Below, one piece after another: positions 25,271-33,900 of a stretch of 41,651 nt of DNA. Source of the DNA: Betaproteobacteria bacterium (GTDB lineage: Bacteria > Pseudomonadota > Gammaproteobacteria > Burkholderiales > UBA6910); the NCBI GenBank assembly GCA_016183615.1, contig JACPEG010000034.1:1-41651 (forward strand), given 5' to 3'. Made by a program: the position numbers and the translations under genes. Every line of letters begins with the position of its first letter. Position 1 is the stretch's first letter. The notes beneath the pieces were generated by a model. The model was not told where the DNA came from. It saw nothing but the letters and a program-made list of their open reading frames with translations, and searched no databases.

Positions 25271-26515
25271 ATGCCTGTGCCGCTTCGCATCATCCTGTGC
25301 GCGATGCTCACCCTGTTCGCGGCTGCGCCGCCGGCTGTGGCGCGCATGGAGTTTGGCGCCTCGCCGGACAAGGCCGACGCGATCGTCGGCTGCATGTTTC
25401 CAATGACCGGACGCGGCGGGCTGTACGGCCGCGACAGCGTGGTCGCCATCGAGCTCGCCCTCGCTGAAATCCGGGAGCGCCCGGGCGGCTGGCCCCGGCT
25501 GCGGGTTCTGATCGAAGACACCAAATCCAAGCCCTCCCTCGGCGCCGCGATTGCCCAGGGCTTCATCGAGAAAGACCGGGTCCAGTTCCTGTGCGGCGTC
25601 GTGTCCTCGGCGGTGGCCCTGGCGGTGACCGAGGTCGCAAAGCGGCAACGCGTCGTGTTCGTCGGCACCGACCATGCCTCCTCGCGGCTCACCGAGGAGG
25701 CGCTGCACCGGTACTACTTCCGGGTGACGAACAACACGCGCCAATCGATGGAGGCGGGGGCCCGTTACCTGCGGGAGCTGCAGAAGCGCACCGGCTGGCG
25801 GCGCCTTGCCTTCATCGGCCCCGATTACGACTACGGGCACCGCCAATGGTCGGATCTGCGGGAGGCGCTCGCGCGGGTCGGCGTGCATTACGAGACCGCG
25901 GCCGTGCTATGGCCGAAGCTGTACGAACCCGATTATTCGCGCTATCTGGCCGCGCTCCTCGAAGCGAAGCCCGACATCGTGGTGAACGGCCACTGGGGCG
26001 GGGACCTGGTCGCGTTCATCCGCCAGGCGCGCGCCATGAAGCTGTTCGAGCGCGCCCAATTCGCCAATTTCGACGCCGGCGGCAACTTCGAGGTCATGGC
26101 CGAGCTCGGCGCCGACATGCCCGTGGGCCTGATTCTTTCCGCAAGACACCATAACAACTGGCCGGACACCGAGCGCAACCGCGGCTTCGTCGAACGGTTC
26201 CGGGCCCTTGCCGGACGCTATCCGTCCTACGCGGCGCAGGGCGCCTACACCGGAATGCTTGCGATTGCCGACGCGGTCCGGCGCGCCGGCGGCGCGCGCG
26301 ATCCGGAAAAGCTGGTCGCGGCGCTCGAGCGGGTCAAGCTGAAGCTGCCCGAGGACCCGGACGGGTTCGAGTCGTACATGGACCCGGCCACCCACCAGAT
26401 GCAGCAGGTAATTGCGATCGGCGAGGTCGTGCCCGACCCGCGCTTTCCGCCGGCAAAAGCGATGCTCGGCCGATTCACGGTGTACCCGCCCGAGGCGCTC
26501 GCCGCGGGGCGGTAG
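25271..26515 (+). CDS. Periplasmic substrate-binding protein 1, branched-chain amino acid ABC type
   Basis: A 414-residue type I periplasmic binding protein (Peripla_BP_6). A signal peptide is visible (MPVPLRIILCAMLTLFAAAPPAVA, cut near AVA-R). The mature part opens VGCMFPMTGRGGLYGRDSVVAIELALAEI and has the second-lobe strand IVVNGHWGGDLVAFIRQA. It delivers ligand to the LivHM permease encoded downstream. ATG25271 is chosen for the signal peptide; the open frame extends to 25220. It follows the sigma54 promoter and is the first gene of the regulated operon. A second, different binding protein follows, so the transporter may accept two ligands. Confidence 0.88.
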   Translation: MPVPLRIILCAMLTLFAAAPPAVARMEFGASPDKADAIVGCMFPMTGRGGLYGRDSVVAIELALAEIRERPGGWPRLRVLIEDTKSKPSLGAAIAQGFIEKDRVQFLCGVVSSAVALAVTEVAKRQRVVFVGTDHASSRLTEEALHRYYFRVTNNTRQSMEAGARYLRELQKRTGWRRLAFIGPDYDYGHRQWSDLREALARVGVHYETAAVLWPKLYEPDYSRYLAALLEAKPDIVVNGHWGGDLVAFIRQARAMKLFERAQFANFDAGGNFEVMAELGADMPVGLILSARHHNNWPDTERNRGFVERFRALAGRYPSYAAQGAYTGMLAIADAVRRAGGARDPEKLVAALERVKLKLPEDPDGFESYMDPATHQMQQVIAIGEVVPDPRFPPAKAMLGRFTVYPPEALAAGR

Positions 26516-26548
26516 TGCGTTCTTATACACAATGCAAAGGAGGATGAG

Positions 26549-27841
26549 ATGAAAGTGACGGCACATATCGGAAAAGCGTCCTGCGCGCTGGTGCTGGGGG
26601 CGGCGCTCGCGGCTTCGGCAACACCGGGACTTGCGCAGGAGTACAAACTGGGGCTGGTGACGTTCCTGTCGGGAGGCGCCGCAGGCCCCTTCGGCATTCC
26701 TGCGCGCAATGCCGGCGAGCTCGTGATCGACGCCATCAACAGCGGCACCCTGCCCGCGCCCTACAACACCAAGGGCATCGCCGGGCGGCCGATCCAGCCG
26801 ATGTGGGTGGACGAGGCCGGTGGCCCCTCGAAGCAGGTGACCGAATACCGCAGCCTGGTGCAGAAGCAGGGCGTGGATGCCGTGATCGGCTACATTTCCT
26901 CGGGCGACTGCCTCGCGCTCGCACCCGTTACCGAGGAGCTGAAGAAGCTTACCGTGTTTTTCGATTGCGGCACGCCGCGCGTTTTCGAGGAGCGCTCCTA
27001 CAGCTACCTGTTCCGCACCGGGCCGACGGCGCTGATGGACAGCCTCGGGGCGGCGCGCTACATCCTGTCGCTCAATCCGGGAGTTACCAGGGTCAACGGC
27101 ATCAACCAGAACTACGCCTGGGGCCAGGACTCCTGGAACGACTTCATCGCCTCGCTGCAGAAGCTGAAACCCGGGGCCCAGGTGGGCGTCTCCCAGATGC
27201 CCAAGCTGTTCGCCGGCCAGTACAGCGCGGAAATCTCGGCGTTGATGCTGCAGGACGCCCAGTTCGTGCACTCCAGCTTCTGGGGCGGCGACATGGAAGG
27301 TTTCGTCCAGCAGGGCAAGGCCAGGGGACTGTTCGACAAGCAGACGGCGATCCTCACCACGGGCGAAACGGCGATGTTCCGCATCCCCGAGCAGATCGCC
27401 GAAGGCACGGTGATCGGCGGCCGCGGACCCTACGGCGTATTTGCCCCGGACAACGTCCTCAACAAGTGGTTCCGCGAACAGTATTTCAACCGCTTCAACA
27501 CCTGGCCCACCTATCCCTCCTACAAGATGGCGCAGGCGATCCTCGGGCTCAAGGCCGCCGCCGACAAGGCGCTGGCGAAGAATCCCGGCCCGACCGAGGC
27601 CGACATCATCGCCAATCTGAAGGGGCTCGCCTTCGAGGCGCCGAGCGGCACCGTCAAAATGGCGATCGGCAACGGCCACCAGGCGATCCAGGAGATGGTT
27701 TACGGCCGCTTCAAGCTTCAGGGCGGAAAGCCGGCGATCGTGGACGTCAAGCGCTATGCCGCCGAGTGCGTGAATCCGCCCGACGGCGTCAAGAGCGAAC
27801 AGTGGATCGCCCAGGGCTTCCCGGGCGCCAGGTGCAACTGA
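26549..27841 (+). CDS. Periplasmic substrate-binding protein 2, branched-chain amino acid ABC type
   Basis: A 430-residue binding protein with a signal peptide (MKVTAHIGKASCALVLGAALAASATPGLAQ) and a mature start EYKLGLVTFLSGGAAGPFG, typical of LivJ-like proteins. The central part DAVIGYISSGDCLALAPV and C-terminal CVNPPDGVKSEQWIAQGFPGARCN suggest a disulfide. AAAGGAGG precedes ATG26549 at good spacing. It is followed by a stable intercistronic hairpin at 27858-27881, which fits high expression of the binding protein relative to the permease. The ligand is unknown. Confidence 0.9.
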   Translation: MKVTAHIGKASCALVLGAALAASATPGLAQEYKLGLVTFLSGGAAGPFGIPARNAGELVIDAINSGTLPAPYNTKGIAGRPIQPMWVDEAGGPSKQVTEYRSLVQKQGVDAVIGYISSGDCLALAPVTEELKKLTVFFDCGTPRVFEERSYSYLFRTGPTALMDSLGAARYILSLNPGVTRVNGINQNYAWGQDSWNDFIASLQKLKPGAQVGVSQMPKLFAGQYSAEISALMLQDAQFVHSSFWGGDMEGFVQQGKARGLFDKQTAILTTGETAMFRIPEQIAEGTVIGGRGPYGVFAPDNVLNKWFREQYFNRFNTWPTYPSYKMAQAILGLKAAADKALAKNPGPTEADIIANLKGLAFEAPSGTVKMAIGNGHQAIQEMVYGRFKLQGGKPAIVDVKRYAAECVNPPDGVKSEQWIAQGFPGARCN

Positions 27842-27857
27842 GCCGCTGATCGGAAGC

Positions 27858-27881
27858 GGGGCGCGCGTCGCGGCGCGCCCC
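27858..27881 (+). promoter_or_regulatory. Intercistronic hairpin between binding protein 2 and livH
   Basis: A 9-bp perfect GC stem (GGGGCGCGC / GCGCGCCCC) with a six-base loop and no T-run. Such hairpins after binding-protein genes usually protect the upstream mRNA from 3' decay (known for mal and his operons); its role here is inferred. Confidence 0.6.
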
Positions 27882-27890
27882 GGCCGCGCC

Positions 27891-28787
27891 ATGCTCACGC
27901 TCACTGCGATTCTCGTCGACGGCGTGATTTACGCCTCGTGGCTGTTCATCGTCGCCGCCGGCCTCACGCTGGTCTACGGCGTGATGCGCATCCTCAACCT
28001 CGCCCACGGCAGCCTGTATGCGATCGGCGCCTACGCGGCGGCCTCGGCGGTCGGCTGGTACTTCGGCGCCGGCCATCCCCCTGCCGGCAGCTACCTCCTG
28101 ATCGCGGTCAGCGCGCTGGCCGCCGGCGCGCTGGTCGGAATCGCCGTGGAGCGCGGCGTGCTGCGGCTCATGTACGGCCGTGACGAGGTGGTGATGGTGC
28201 TCGTGACCTACGCCGTGCTGCTCGTGCTCGAGGACCTGATCAAGCTGGTCTGGGGGGTCGAATCCTATTCCGCCTACCAGCCGTACCAGCTCCTCGGCCG
28301 GCTGACTGTCGGACCGATGAGCTTCGCCAACTACGACCTGGCGCTGGTGGCGGTGTCGTTCCTCCTTGCGCTGGCGCTCTGGTGGGGACTCAATCGAACG
28401 CGCCAGGGAAAATTGCTGCTGGCGGTGATCCACGACCGGGAAGTATCCGCGGCGCTGGGGATCAACGTCACCCGGGTGTTCATGGTCACCTTCGCCATTG
28501 GTGCGGCCCTCGGCGCGCTCGCCGGCGCCCTCACCGCGCCGGCGATCTCGGTGACCACCGGCCTCGGCGTCGAGGTGATCGTGCTGGCGTTTGCCGTGGT
28601 GGTGACCGGAGGACTGGGCAGCGTGGAGGGTGCGCTGGTCGGAGCCCTGATCGTCGGGCTTGCCAGGGCGGCGAGCGTGCACCTGCTGCCGGAGGTCGAG
28701 CTGTTCGTGATCTACGGCGTGATGGCCCTGGTGCTCGCGCTGCGGCCCCAGGGCCTGTTCGCGCGCGCTGCCGCGAGGAAAATCTGA
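27891..28787 (+). CDS. livH: Branched-chain-type ABC permease LivH
   Basis: A 298-residue inner-membrane permease with about eight helices. It has the LivH motifs GLTLVYGVMRILNLAHGSLYAIGAY near the N-terminus and the cytoplasmic loop DREVSAALGINVTRVFMVTFAIGAALGALAG that docks to the ATPase. It pairs with LivM, whose gene starts two bases after its stop. The gene name follows family position only; the ligand may not be a branched-chain amino acid. Confidence 0.92.
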   Translation: MLTLTAILVDGVIYASWLFIVAAGLTLVYGVMRILNLAHGSLYAIGAYAAASAVGWYFGAGHPPAGSYLLIAVSALAAGALVGIAVERGVLRLMYGRDEVVMVLVTYAVLLVLEDLIKLVWGVESYSAYQPYQLLGRLTVGPMSFANYDLALVAVSFLLALALWWGLNRTRQGKLLLAVIHDREVSAALGINVTRVFMVTFAIGAALGALAGALTAPAISVTTGLGVEVIVLAFAVVVTGGLGSVEGALVGALIVGLARAASVHLLPEVELFVIYGVMALVLALRPQGLFARAAARKI

Positions 28788-28788
28788 A

Positions 28789-29730
28789 ATGAAGCTCGAC
28801 CGCTCGACCCGTTACCTCGGCGCCACCGCGCTGCTCCTGCTCGCGGCCGGCCCGTTGCTGCCGAACTGGCTGCGCTTTGTCGGCACCGTGGGCCTCGCCA
28901 ATTCGCTGGTGGTGCTCGGCGTGATGCTGCTGATGCGCGCCGGCCTGGTGTCTTTCGGGCAGGGGCTCTACTACTGCATCGGCGGCTACGCCGCTGGCGT
29001 CGCCGGCAAATACTGGGGTTTTACCGACGCCTTCGCGCTGCTGGCGCTCGGCGTGGTCATTGCGGCGGCGGTGGCGGCGGTGCTGGGACTCCTGCTCTCC
29101 CGCTACCGCGAGATCTTCTTTGCAATGTTCACCATGGCCTTCTCGATGCTCCTTTATGGGCTTCTTTCGAAGACCCAGGCCCTCGGCTCGACCGACGGTT
29201 TCAACGTGGTGCAGGCCAGTTTCGCCGGCTTCCGGCCGCCCGAGGAGAGCCTGAGGGGGTGGGTGTTCGCGCTGTCAGTGCTGACCGCCTTCGGCTGTGC
29301 CATCGCCCTGCAGCGCTACCTGCGCTCGGGCATGGGCTTCGCCGGCGAGGCGATCCGCGAGAACGAGATCCGCGTCGAGTACCTGGGCGTCTCGGTGCAG
29401 CGGGTGATCTACGCCAAGTACCTGCTGGCGGCGGTCCTTGCGTCCCTGGGGGGCGGGCTGCAGGCGCTCGCCTCGGGCCACGTGGGGCCGGACATGGCCT
29501 ACTGGACGACTTCCGGCGAGTTCGTGTTCGTGGTGCTGCTCGGGGGCACGGCCCACGTCGGGGCGGCCCTTTCGGCCGCGTTCCTGTTCGAACTGGTCAA
29601 GAGCTACGTGTTCCAGCTTTCTCCCTACACCTGGCAGCTTTCGCTCGGCGTGGTGCTGCTGGCGGTCATTCTGTTCCTGCCCAAGGGTCTCTGGTCGCTG
29701 GCCGGGCGCTTCGCGCGGAGGCCGGCGTGA
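28789..29730 (+). CDS. livM: Branched-chain-type ABC permease LivM
   Basis: A 313-residue permease with about nine helices. LivM features are NSLVVLGVMLLMRAGLVSFGQGLYYCIGGYAAG, then RYREIFFAMFTMAFSMLLYGL, then the coupling loop AIRENEIRVEYLGVSVQRVIYAKYLLAA. It starts two bases after livH and overlaps livG by four bases (GTGA). It forms the membrane channel with LivH. Confidence 0.92.
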   Translation: MKLDRSTRYLGATALLLLAAGPLLPNWLRFVGTVGLANSLVVLGVMLLMRAGLVSFGQGLYYCIGGYAAGVAGKYWGFTDAFALLALGVVIAAAVAAVLGLLLSRYREIFFAMFTMAFSMLLYGLLSKTQALGSTDGFNVVQASFAGFRPPEESLRGWVFALSVLTAFGCAIALQRYLRSGMGFAGEAIRENEIRVEYLGVSVQRVIYAKYLLAAVLASLGGGLQALASGHVGPDMAYWTTSGEFVFVVLLGGTAHVGAALSAAFLFELVKSYVFQLSPYTWQLSLGVVLLAVILFLPKGLWSLAGRFARRPA

Positions 29731-30494
29731 GCGCAATTCTGGAGGCGAATTCGCTCAGCAAGAGTTTCGGGGCCGTCACCGCCGCCGCCGATATCAACGT
29801 CGGGGTGCAGGAGGGGGAGGTGGTCGGCGTGATCGGCGCCAACGGCGCGGGCAAGACCACCTTCATCAACATGGTCACCGGGTACCTGAAGCCGACCGCG
29901 GGAACGATCCGGTTCCGCGGGCGCGACATTACCGGATTAAAGCCGCGGCAGGTGGTGCGGACCGGGATCTGCCGCTCGTTCCAGGTCTCGCAGCTGTTCC
30001 GGGATCTGTCGGTGCTGGAAAACATGCTGATCGCCCTCGGTATGCTGCGCGAGGGCCGGCTGTCGTGGCTGGCGCCCCTGCACACCGCGGAGCGCGAGCG
30101 GGAGGCGCGGGCGGTGCTGGCGCGCTACACCGTCGAAAGCCACGCCGCGACCCAGGTGGCGACCCTGCCGCAGGGGGTGCGCAAGCTGCTCGACATCGCG
30201 ATGGCGACGGTGAGCGAGCCGGCGCTGCTGCTGCTCGACGAGCCCACCAGCGGGGTTGCCGTCGAGGAAAAGTTTCCCCTCATGGACACGGTGATGGGGC
30301 CGCTGCAGGCAAGCGGCGCGGCGTGCCTGTTCGTCGAGCACGACATGGAAATCGTCGAACGCTATGCCGGCCGCGTAATCGCGTTCTACGACGGCCGCAT
30401 CCTGGCCGACGGTCCGACGGCGCGGGTTCTGGCCGATCCCGAGGTGAGGAAATACGTGATCGGGTCGGAAATCCACCGGGCGAGGGTGGTCTGA
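29727..30494 (+). CDS. livG: ABC ATPase LivG, with a degenerate signature motif
   Basis: A 255-residue ABC ATPase. Walker A is GANGAGKTT, the LivG-specific ICRSFQVSQLFRDLSVLENM is present, Walker B is LLLLDEPTSGV and the H-loop is FVEHDM. The signature that usually reads LSYGQ or LSGGQ is LPQGVRKLLDIAMA here. I recall this LP-x-G-x-RKLLDIAMA form in a subgroup of the family, so it is probably functional. GTG29727 overlaps the livM stop. It works as a pair with LivF. Confidence 0.9.
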   Translation: MSAILEANSLSKSFGAVTAAADINVGVQEGEVVGVIGANGAGKTTFINMVTGYLKPTAGTIRFRGRDITGLKPRQVVRTGICRSFQVSQLFRDLSVLENMLIALGMLREGRLSWLAPLHTAEREREARAVLARYTVESHAATQVATLPQGVRKLLDIAMATVSEPALLLLDEPTSGVAVEEKFPLMDTVMGPLQASGAACLFVEHDMEIVERYAGRVIAFYDGRILADGPTARVLADPEVRKYVIGSEIHRARVV

Positions 30495-31165
30495 TGCTCG
30501 AAGTGAGCGGGCTCGAAGTCGACATCGAGCGCACGCGCATCCTGCGCGGCGTGGCGCTGGCGCTGCCCGGGGGGACGATGGGCGGGCTGATCGGCCGCAA
30601 CGGCGCGGGCAAGACGACGCTCATGCGTTCGATCATGGGGCTCGTCCGCCCGGCCGGGGGCACCATCCGCATTGGCGGCGCCGATGTCACCGGGGCCCCC
30701 GCCCACGGGCGCGCGCGCCGGGGCGTCGGCTACATGCCCGAGGACCGGCGCCTGGTTCCCGAGCTCACGGTCGAGGAGAACATCCTGGTCCCGGCATGGG
30801 CCACCGGCGCCCCGGACTCCTGCTCGCGGCTCGCCTGGATCTACGACCTCATTCCCGAGATCGCCGCCTTCGCCCAGCGCCGGGCGCTGCAGCTCTCCGG
30901 CGGCCAGCAGAAGCTGGTCGCCCTGGGGCGCGCGCTGATGGCGGGCGAGCACCTGATGCTGCTCGACGAGCCGTTCGAGGGCATCGCGCCCGCCCTCGCG
31001 CACCGGCTGGTGGAGGTGCTGCACGCGATCAAGGCCGAGGGAATGTCGATCCTGCTGTCGGAGTCGGATTACACCCATTCCCAGGGGCTGGTGGACCGGC
31101 TCTACGTCATCGAGCGCGGGGCGGTGACCGAAAGACCCCATCAAACGATGGGGGGCAAGACATGA
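30494..31165 (+). CDS. livF: ABC ATPase LivF
   Basis: A 223-residue ABC ATPase. Walker A is GRNGAGKTT, the signature is LSGGQQKLVALGRAL, and Walker B is HLMLLDEPFEGIAPAL, the LivF form. The D/H-loop region is SILLSESDYTHS. ATG30494 shares one base with the livG stop (TGATG). It completes the five-part transporter. Confidence 0.92.
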   Translation: MLEVSGLEVDIERTRILRGVALALPGGTMGGLIGRNGAGKTTLMRSIMGLVRPAGGTIRIGGADVTGAPAHGRARRGVGYMPEDRRLVPELTVEENILVPAWATGAPDSCSRLAWIYDLIPEIAAFAQRRALQLSGGQQKLVALGRALMAGEHLMLLDEPFEGIAPALAHRLVEVLHAIKAEGMSILLSESDYTHSQGLVDRLYVIERGAVTERPHQTMGGKT

Positions 31166-31257
31166 AAGGTGATAAGTTACGCAACCGGTGGCCGCCGCGG
31201 CGGCGCGGGATCGGGGGATTGCGGCGGGTTTCCGAAAAGATTGCGCGGATCTATTGA
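31162..31257 (+). CDS. Possible small basic ORF between livF and the alcohol dehydrogenase
   Basis: A 31-codon frame opens at an ATG overlapping the livF stop (ATGA) and ends 15 bp before the next gene. The product would be very basic (RNRWPPRRRGIGGLRR). I know no family for it. It could be a coupling leader peptide or simply non-coding sequence; the GC-rich arginine content is what random GC-rich DNA would also give. Confidence 0.2.
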   Translation: MKGDKLRNRWPPRRRGIGGLRRVSEKIARIY

Positions 31258-31272
31258 GCGAGGAGTGCAGCG

Positions 31273-32397
31273 ATGAAAATCAAGGGCGCGGTACTGAACC
31301 GGATGGGGGTGGAACCCCCCTACGCGGCCACGCGGCCGCTGGCCATCGAGGAAGTGGAGCTGGCGCCGCCGGGGCACGGTGAAGTGCTGGTCAGGATCCG
31401 GGCGGCGGGGCTTTGCCATTCCGACCTTTCCGTCATCAACGGCGACCGGCCGCGGCCCACGCCGATGCTGCTCGGCCACGAGGCGGCGGGTGTGGTGGAG
31501 GAACTCGGTCCGGGGGTGGAGGATCTCGCCCGCGGCGACCACGTGGTGCTGGTGTTCGTGCCGAGCTGCGGCCACTGCCTGCCCTGCGCGGAGGGCCGCC
31601 CCGCCTTGTGCGAACCCGCCGCCGCGGCCAACACCGCCGGCACGCTGCTCTCCGGGGAGCGGCGGCTGTCGCGCAACGGCGCGCCGCTGAATCACCACAT
31701 CGGCTGCTCGGCGTTCGCCGAGTACGCGGTGGTGTCGCGCCGGTCGCTGGTGAAGATCGATCCGGAACTGCCGTTCGAGGAAGCGGCCCTGTTCGGCTGC
31801 GCGGTGCTCACCGGCGTGGGCGCCGTGGTGAACACCGCGAAGATCGCCGCGGGCGCGACCGTGGCCGTGGTGGGGCTGGGAGGAGTGGGCCTCGCCGCGG
31901 TCCTCGGCGCGGTGGCGGCGGGCGCCTCGCGTATCGTCGCGGTGGACCTTGCCGAGGACAAGATCGCCCTGGCGCGCTCCCTGGGCGCCACCGACTCAGT
32001 GAGCGCCGGGTCCGCGGACGCCGTTGAACAGGTGCGCGCGGCGACCTCCGGCGGCGTGGAGTTCGCCCTGGAATTCGCCGGATCGGCCAGGGCGCTGGAG
32101 CTTGCCTACAAGATCACCCGTCGCGGCGGCACCACGGTCACCGCCGGGCTTCCCCCGCCCAACCAGACGCTGCCGGTGCCCATCGTCAACCTGGTGGGCG
32201 AGGAGCGGACGGTAAAAGGCAGTTATATCGGCACCTGCGTGCCGGTGCGGGACCTGCCGCGCTACATCGCGCTGCACCGTCAGGGCCGGCTCCCGGTGCG
32301 CAAACTGCTTTCGGGCGTGCTGACCCTCGATGCCATCAACGAGGGCTTCGACCGCCTGCGCGAGGGCAAGTCGGTGCGGCAGGTCGTGGTATTTTGA
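31273..32397 (+). CDS. Zinc-dependent alcohol dehydrogenase (medium-chain family)
   Basis: A 374-residue NAD-linked dehydrogenase. Catalytic zinc ligands are C48 (GLCHSDLS) and H69-E70 (GHEAAG); the structural zinc set is C99, C102, C105 and C113 (CGHCLPC). The Rossmann motif GLGGVGLAAV and a cofactor-specificity Asp (AVDLAEDK) indicate NAD. GAGGAG precedes ATG31273. The length and the structural-zinc loop match the class III/aryl-alcohol-like group. It probably oxidises an imported alcohol or hydroxy acid to the aldehyde used by the next gene. The substrate is not defined by sequence. Confidence 0.9.
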   Translation: MKIKGAVLNRMGVEPPYAATRPLAIEEVELAPPGHGEVLVRIRAAGLCHSDLSVINGDRPRPTPMLLGHEAAGVVEELGPGVEDLARGDHVVLVFVPSCGHCLPCAEGRPALCEPAAAANTAGTLLSGERRLSRNGAPLNHHIGCSAFAEYAVVSRRSLVKIDPELPFEEAALFGCAVLTGVGAVVNTAKIAAGATVAVVGLGGVGLAAVLGAVAAGASRIVAVDLAEDKIALARSLGATDSVSAGSADAVEQVRAATSGGVEFALEFAGSARALELAYKITRRGGTTVTAGLPPPNQTLPVPIVNLVGEERTVKGSYIGTCVPVRDLPRYIALHRQGRLPVRKLLSGVLTLDAINEGFDRLREGKSVRQVVVF

Positions 32398-32409
32398 GAG
32401 GAGGCGACG

Positions 32410-33900
32410 ATGAATGATCCGAAGATTGGCGGTAACGCCCCGCTGAACCTCGACGACCCGTCGCTGTTGCGGCGCCAGTGCTGCGTCGGCGGGGACTGGA
32501 TCGACGCCGAGGGCGGCAAGACGCTCGCCGTCGACAACCCCGCCACCGGCGAAATTCTCGGCACCGTGCCCGACCTGGGTGCGAAAGAGGCGCGCCGCGC
32601 CATCGAGGCGGCGCACGCCGCGTTTCCGGCCTGGCGCGCGAAGACCGCCAAGGAGCGCGCCGCGGTGCTGCGCAAATGGTTCGAGCTGCTGATGGCGAAC
32701 CAGGAGGACCTGGCGCGGCTGATGACCGCCGAGCAGGGTAAGCCCCTGGCCGAGTCCCGCGGCGAGATCGCCTATGCCGCCGCCTACGTCGAGTGGTTCG
32801 CCGAGGAAGCGAGGCGGGTCTACGGAGACGTGATTCCGCCGCCCCAGGCCGACAAGCGGATCGTGGTGCAGAAGGAGCCGGTCGGCGTGTGCGCCGCGAT
32901 CACGCCCTGGAACTTTCCCACGGCGATGCTGGCGCGTAAGGTCGCTCCCGCGCTTGCCGCCGGCTGCACCATGGTCGCCAAGCCGGCGTCGCAGACACCG
33001 TACTCGGCGCTCGCGCTCGCCGCCCTCGGCGAGCGGGCCGGAATCCCCAAGGGCGTCTTCAGCGTGATCACGGGCGACGCGCGGGCCATCGGCGGCGAAC
33101 TCACAGGCAACCCGATCGTGCGCAAGCTCACGTTTACCGGCTCCACGGCGACCGGCAAGCTGCTCATGGAGCAGTGCGCGCGCACGGTGAAGAAGGTTTC
33201 CATGGAGCTCGGAGGCAACGCCCCCTTCATCGTGTTCGACGACGCCGACCTTGACGCCGCGGTCGAGGGGGCGATGGTGTCCAAGTACCGAAATTCCGGC
33301 CAGACCTGCGTCTGCGCCAACCGCTTTCTGGTGCAGGACGCCGTGTACGACGCGTTCACAGCGAAGCTCGCCGCGAAGGTGCGCGAGATGAAAGTGGGCA
33401 ACGGCCTGGAGGCGGGCGTCGTCCAGGGACCGCTGATCGACGCCGCCGCCGTCGCCAAGGTCGAGGAGCACGTCCGTGATGCGCTCGCCAAGGGCGCGCG
33501 GGTGGTCACGGGCGGCAAGCGCCACGCGCTCGGCGGGCGCTTCTTCGAGCCGACGGTGCTGGCGGACGTCGATCCGTCCATGAAGGTGAGCCGCGAGGAA
33601 ACGTTCGGGCCAGTAGCGCCACTGTTCCGTTTCGGCGCCGAGGCCGACGCGATCCGGCTCGCCAACGACACCGAATTCGGTCTCGCCTCCTACTTCTACG
33701 GCCGCGACATCGGCCGCGTGTGGCGCGTGGCGGAGGCGCTCGAATACGGCATGGTCGGCATCAACACCGGCCTCATCTCCACCGAAGTCGCTCCCTTCGG
33801 GGGCGTCAAGGAATCCGGGATCGGCCGCGAGGGCTCGAAATACGGCATCGAGGACTATCTCGTCGTGAAGTACCTGTGCCTCGGGGGAATCGGCGCGTGA
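32410..33900 (+). CDS. gabD: NAD(P)-dependent succinate-semialdehyde-type dehydrogenase
   Basis: A 496-residue aldehyde dehydrogenase of the GabD group. The general base E266 is in SMELGGNAPF, the nucleophile C300 is in GQTCVCANR, the N-terminal NPATGEILGTVPD is typical, and WNFPTAMLARKVAPALAAGC shapes the cofactor pocket. GabD enzymes oxidise succinate semialdehyde to succinate; relatives take glutarate semialdehyde or other omega-oxo acids. It starts 12 bp after the alcohol dehydrogenase stop. The reading frame continues after its stop into an iron-ADH remnant. The gabD name is by similarity only. Confidence 0.85.
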   Translation: MNDPKIGGNAPLNLDDPSLLRRQCCVGGDWIDAEGGKTLAVDNPATGEILGTVPDLGAKEARRAIEAAHAAFPAWRAKTAKERAAVLRKWFELLMANQEDLARLMTAEQGKPLAESRGEIAYAAAYVEWFAEEARRVYGDVIPPPQADKRIVVQKEPVGVCAAITPWNFPTAMLARKVAPALAAGCTMVAKPASQTPYSALALAALGERAGIPKGVFSVITGDARAIGGELTGNPIVRKLTFTGSTATGKLLMEQCARTVKKVSMELGGNAPFIVFDDADLDAAVEGAMVSKYRNSGQTCVCANRFLVQDAVYDAFTAKLAAKVREMKVGNGLEAGVVQGPLIDAAAVAKVEEHVRDALAKGARVVTGGKRHALGGRFFEPTVLADVDPSMKVSREETFGPVAPLFRFGAEADAIRLANDTEFGLASYFYGRDIGRVWRVAEALEYGMVGINTGLISTEVAPFGGVKESGIGREGSKYGIEDYLVVKYLCLGGIGA

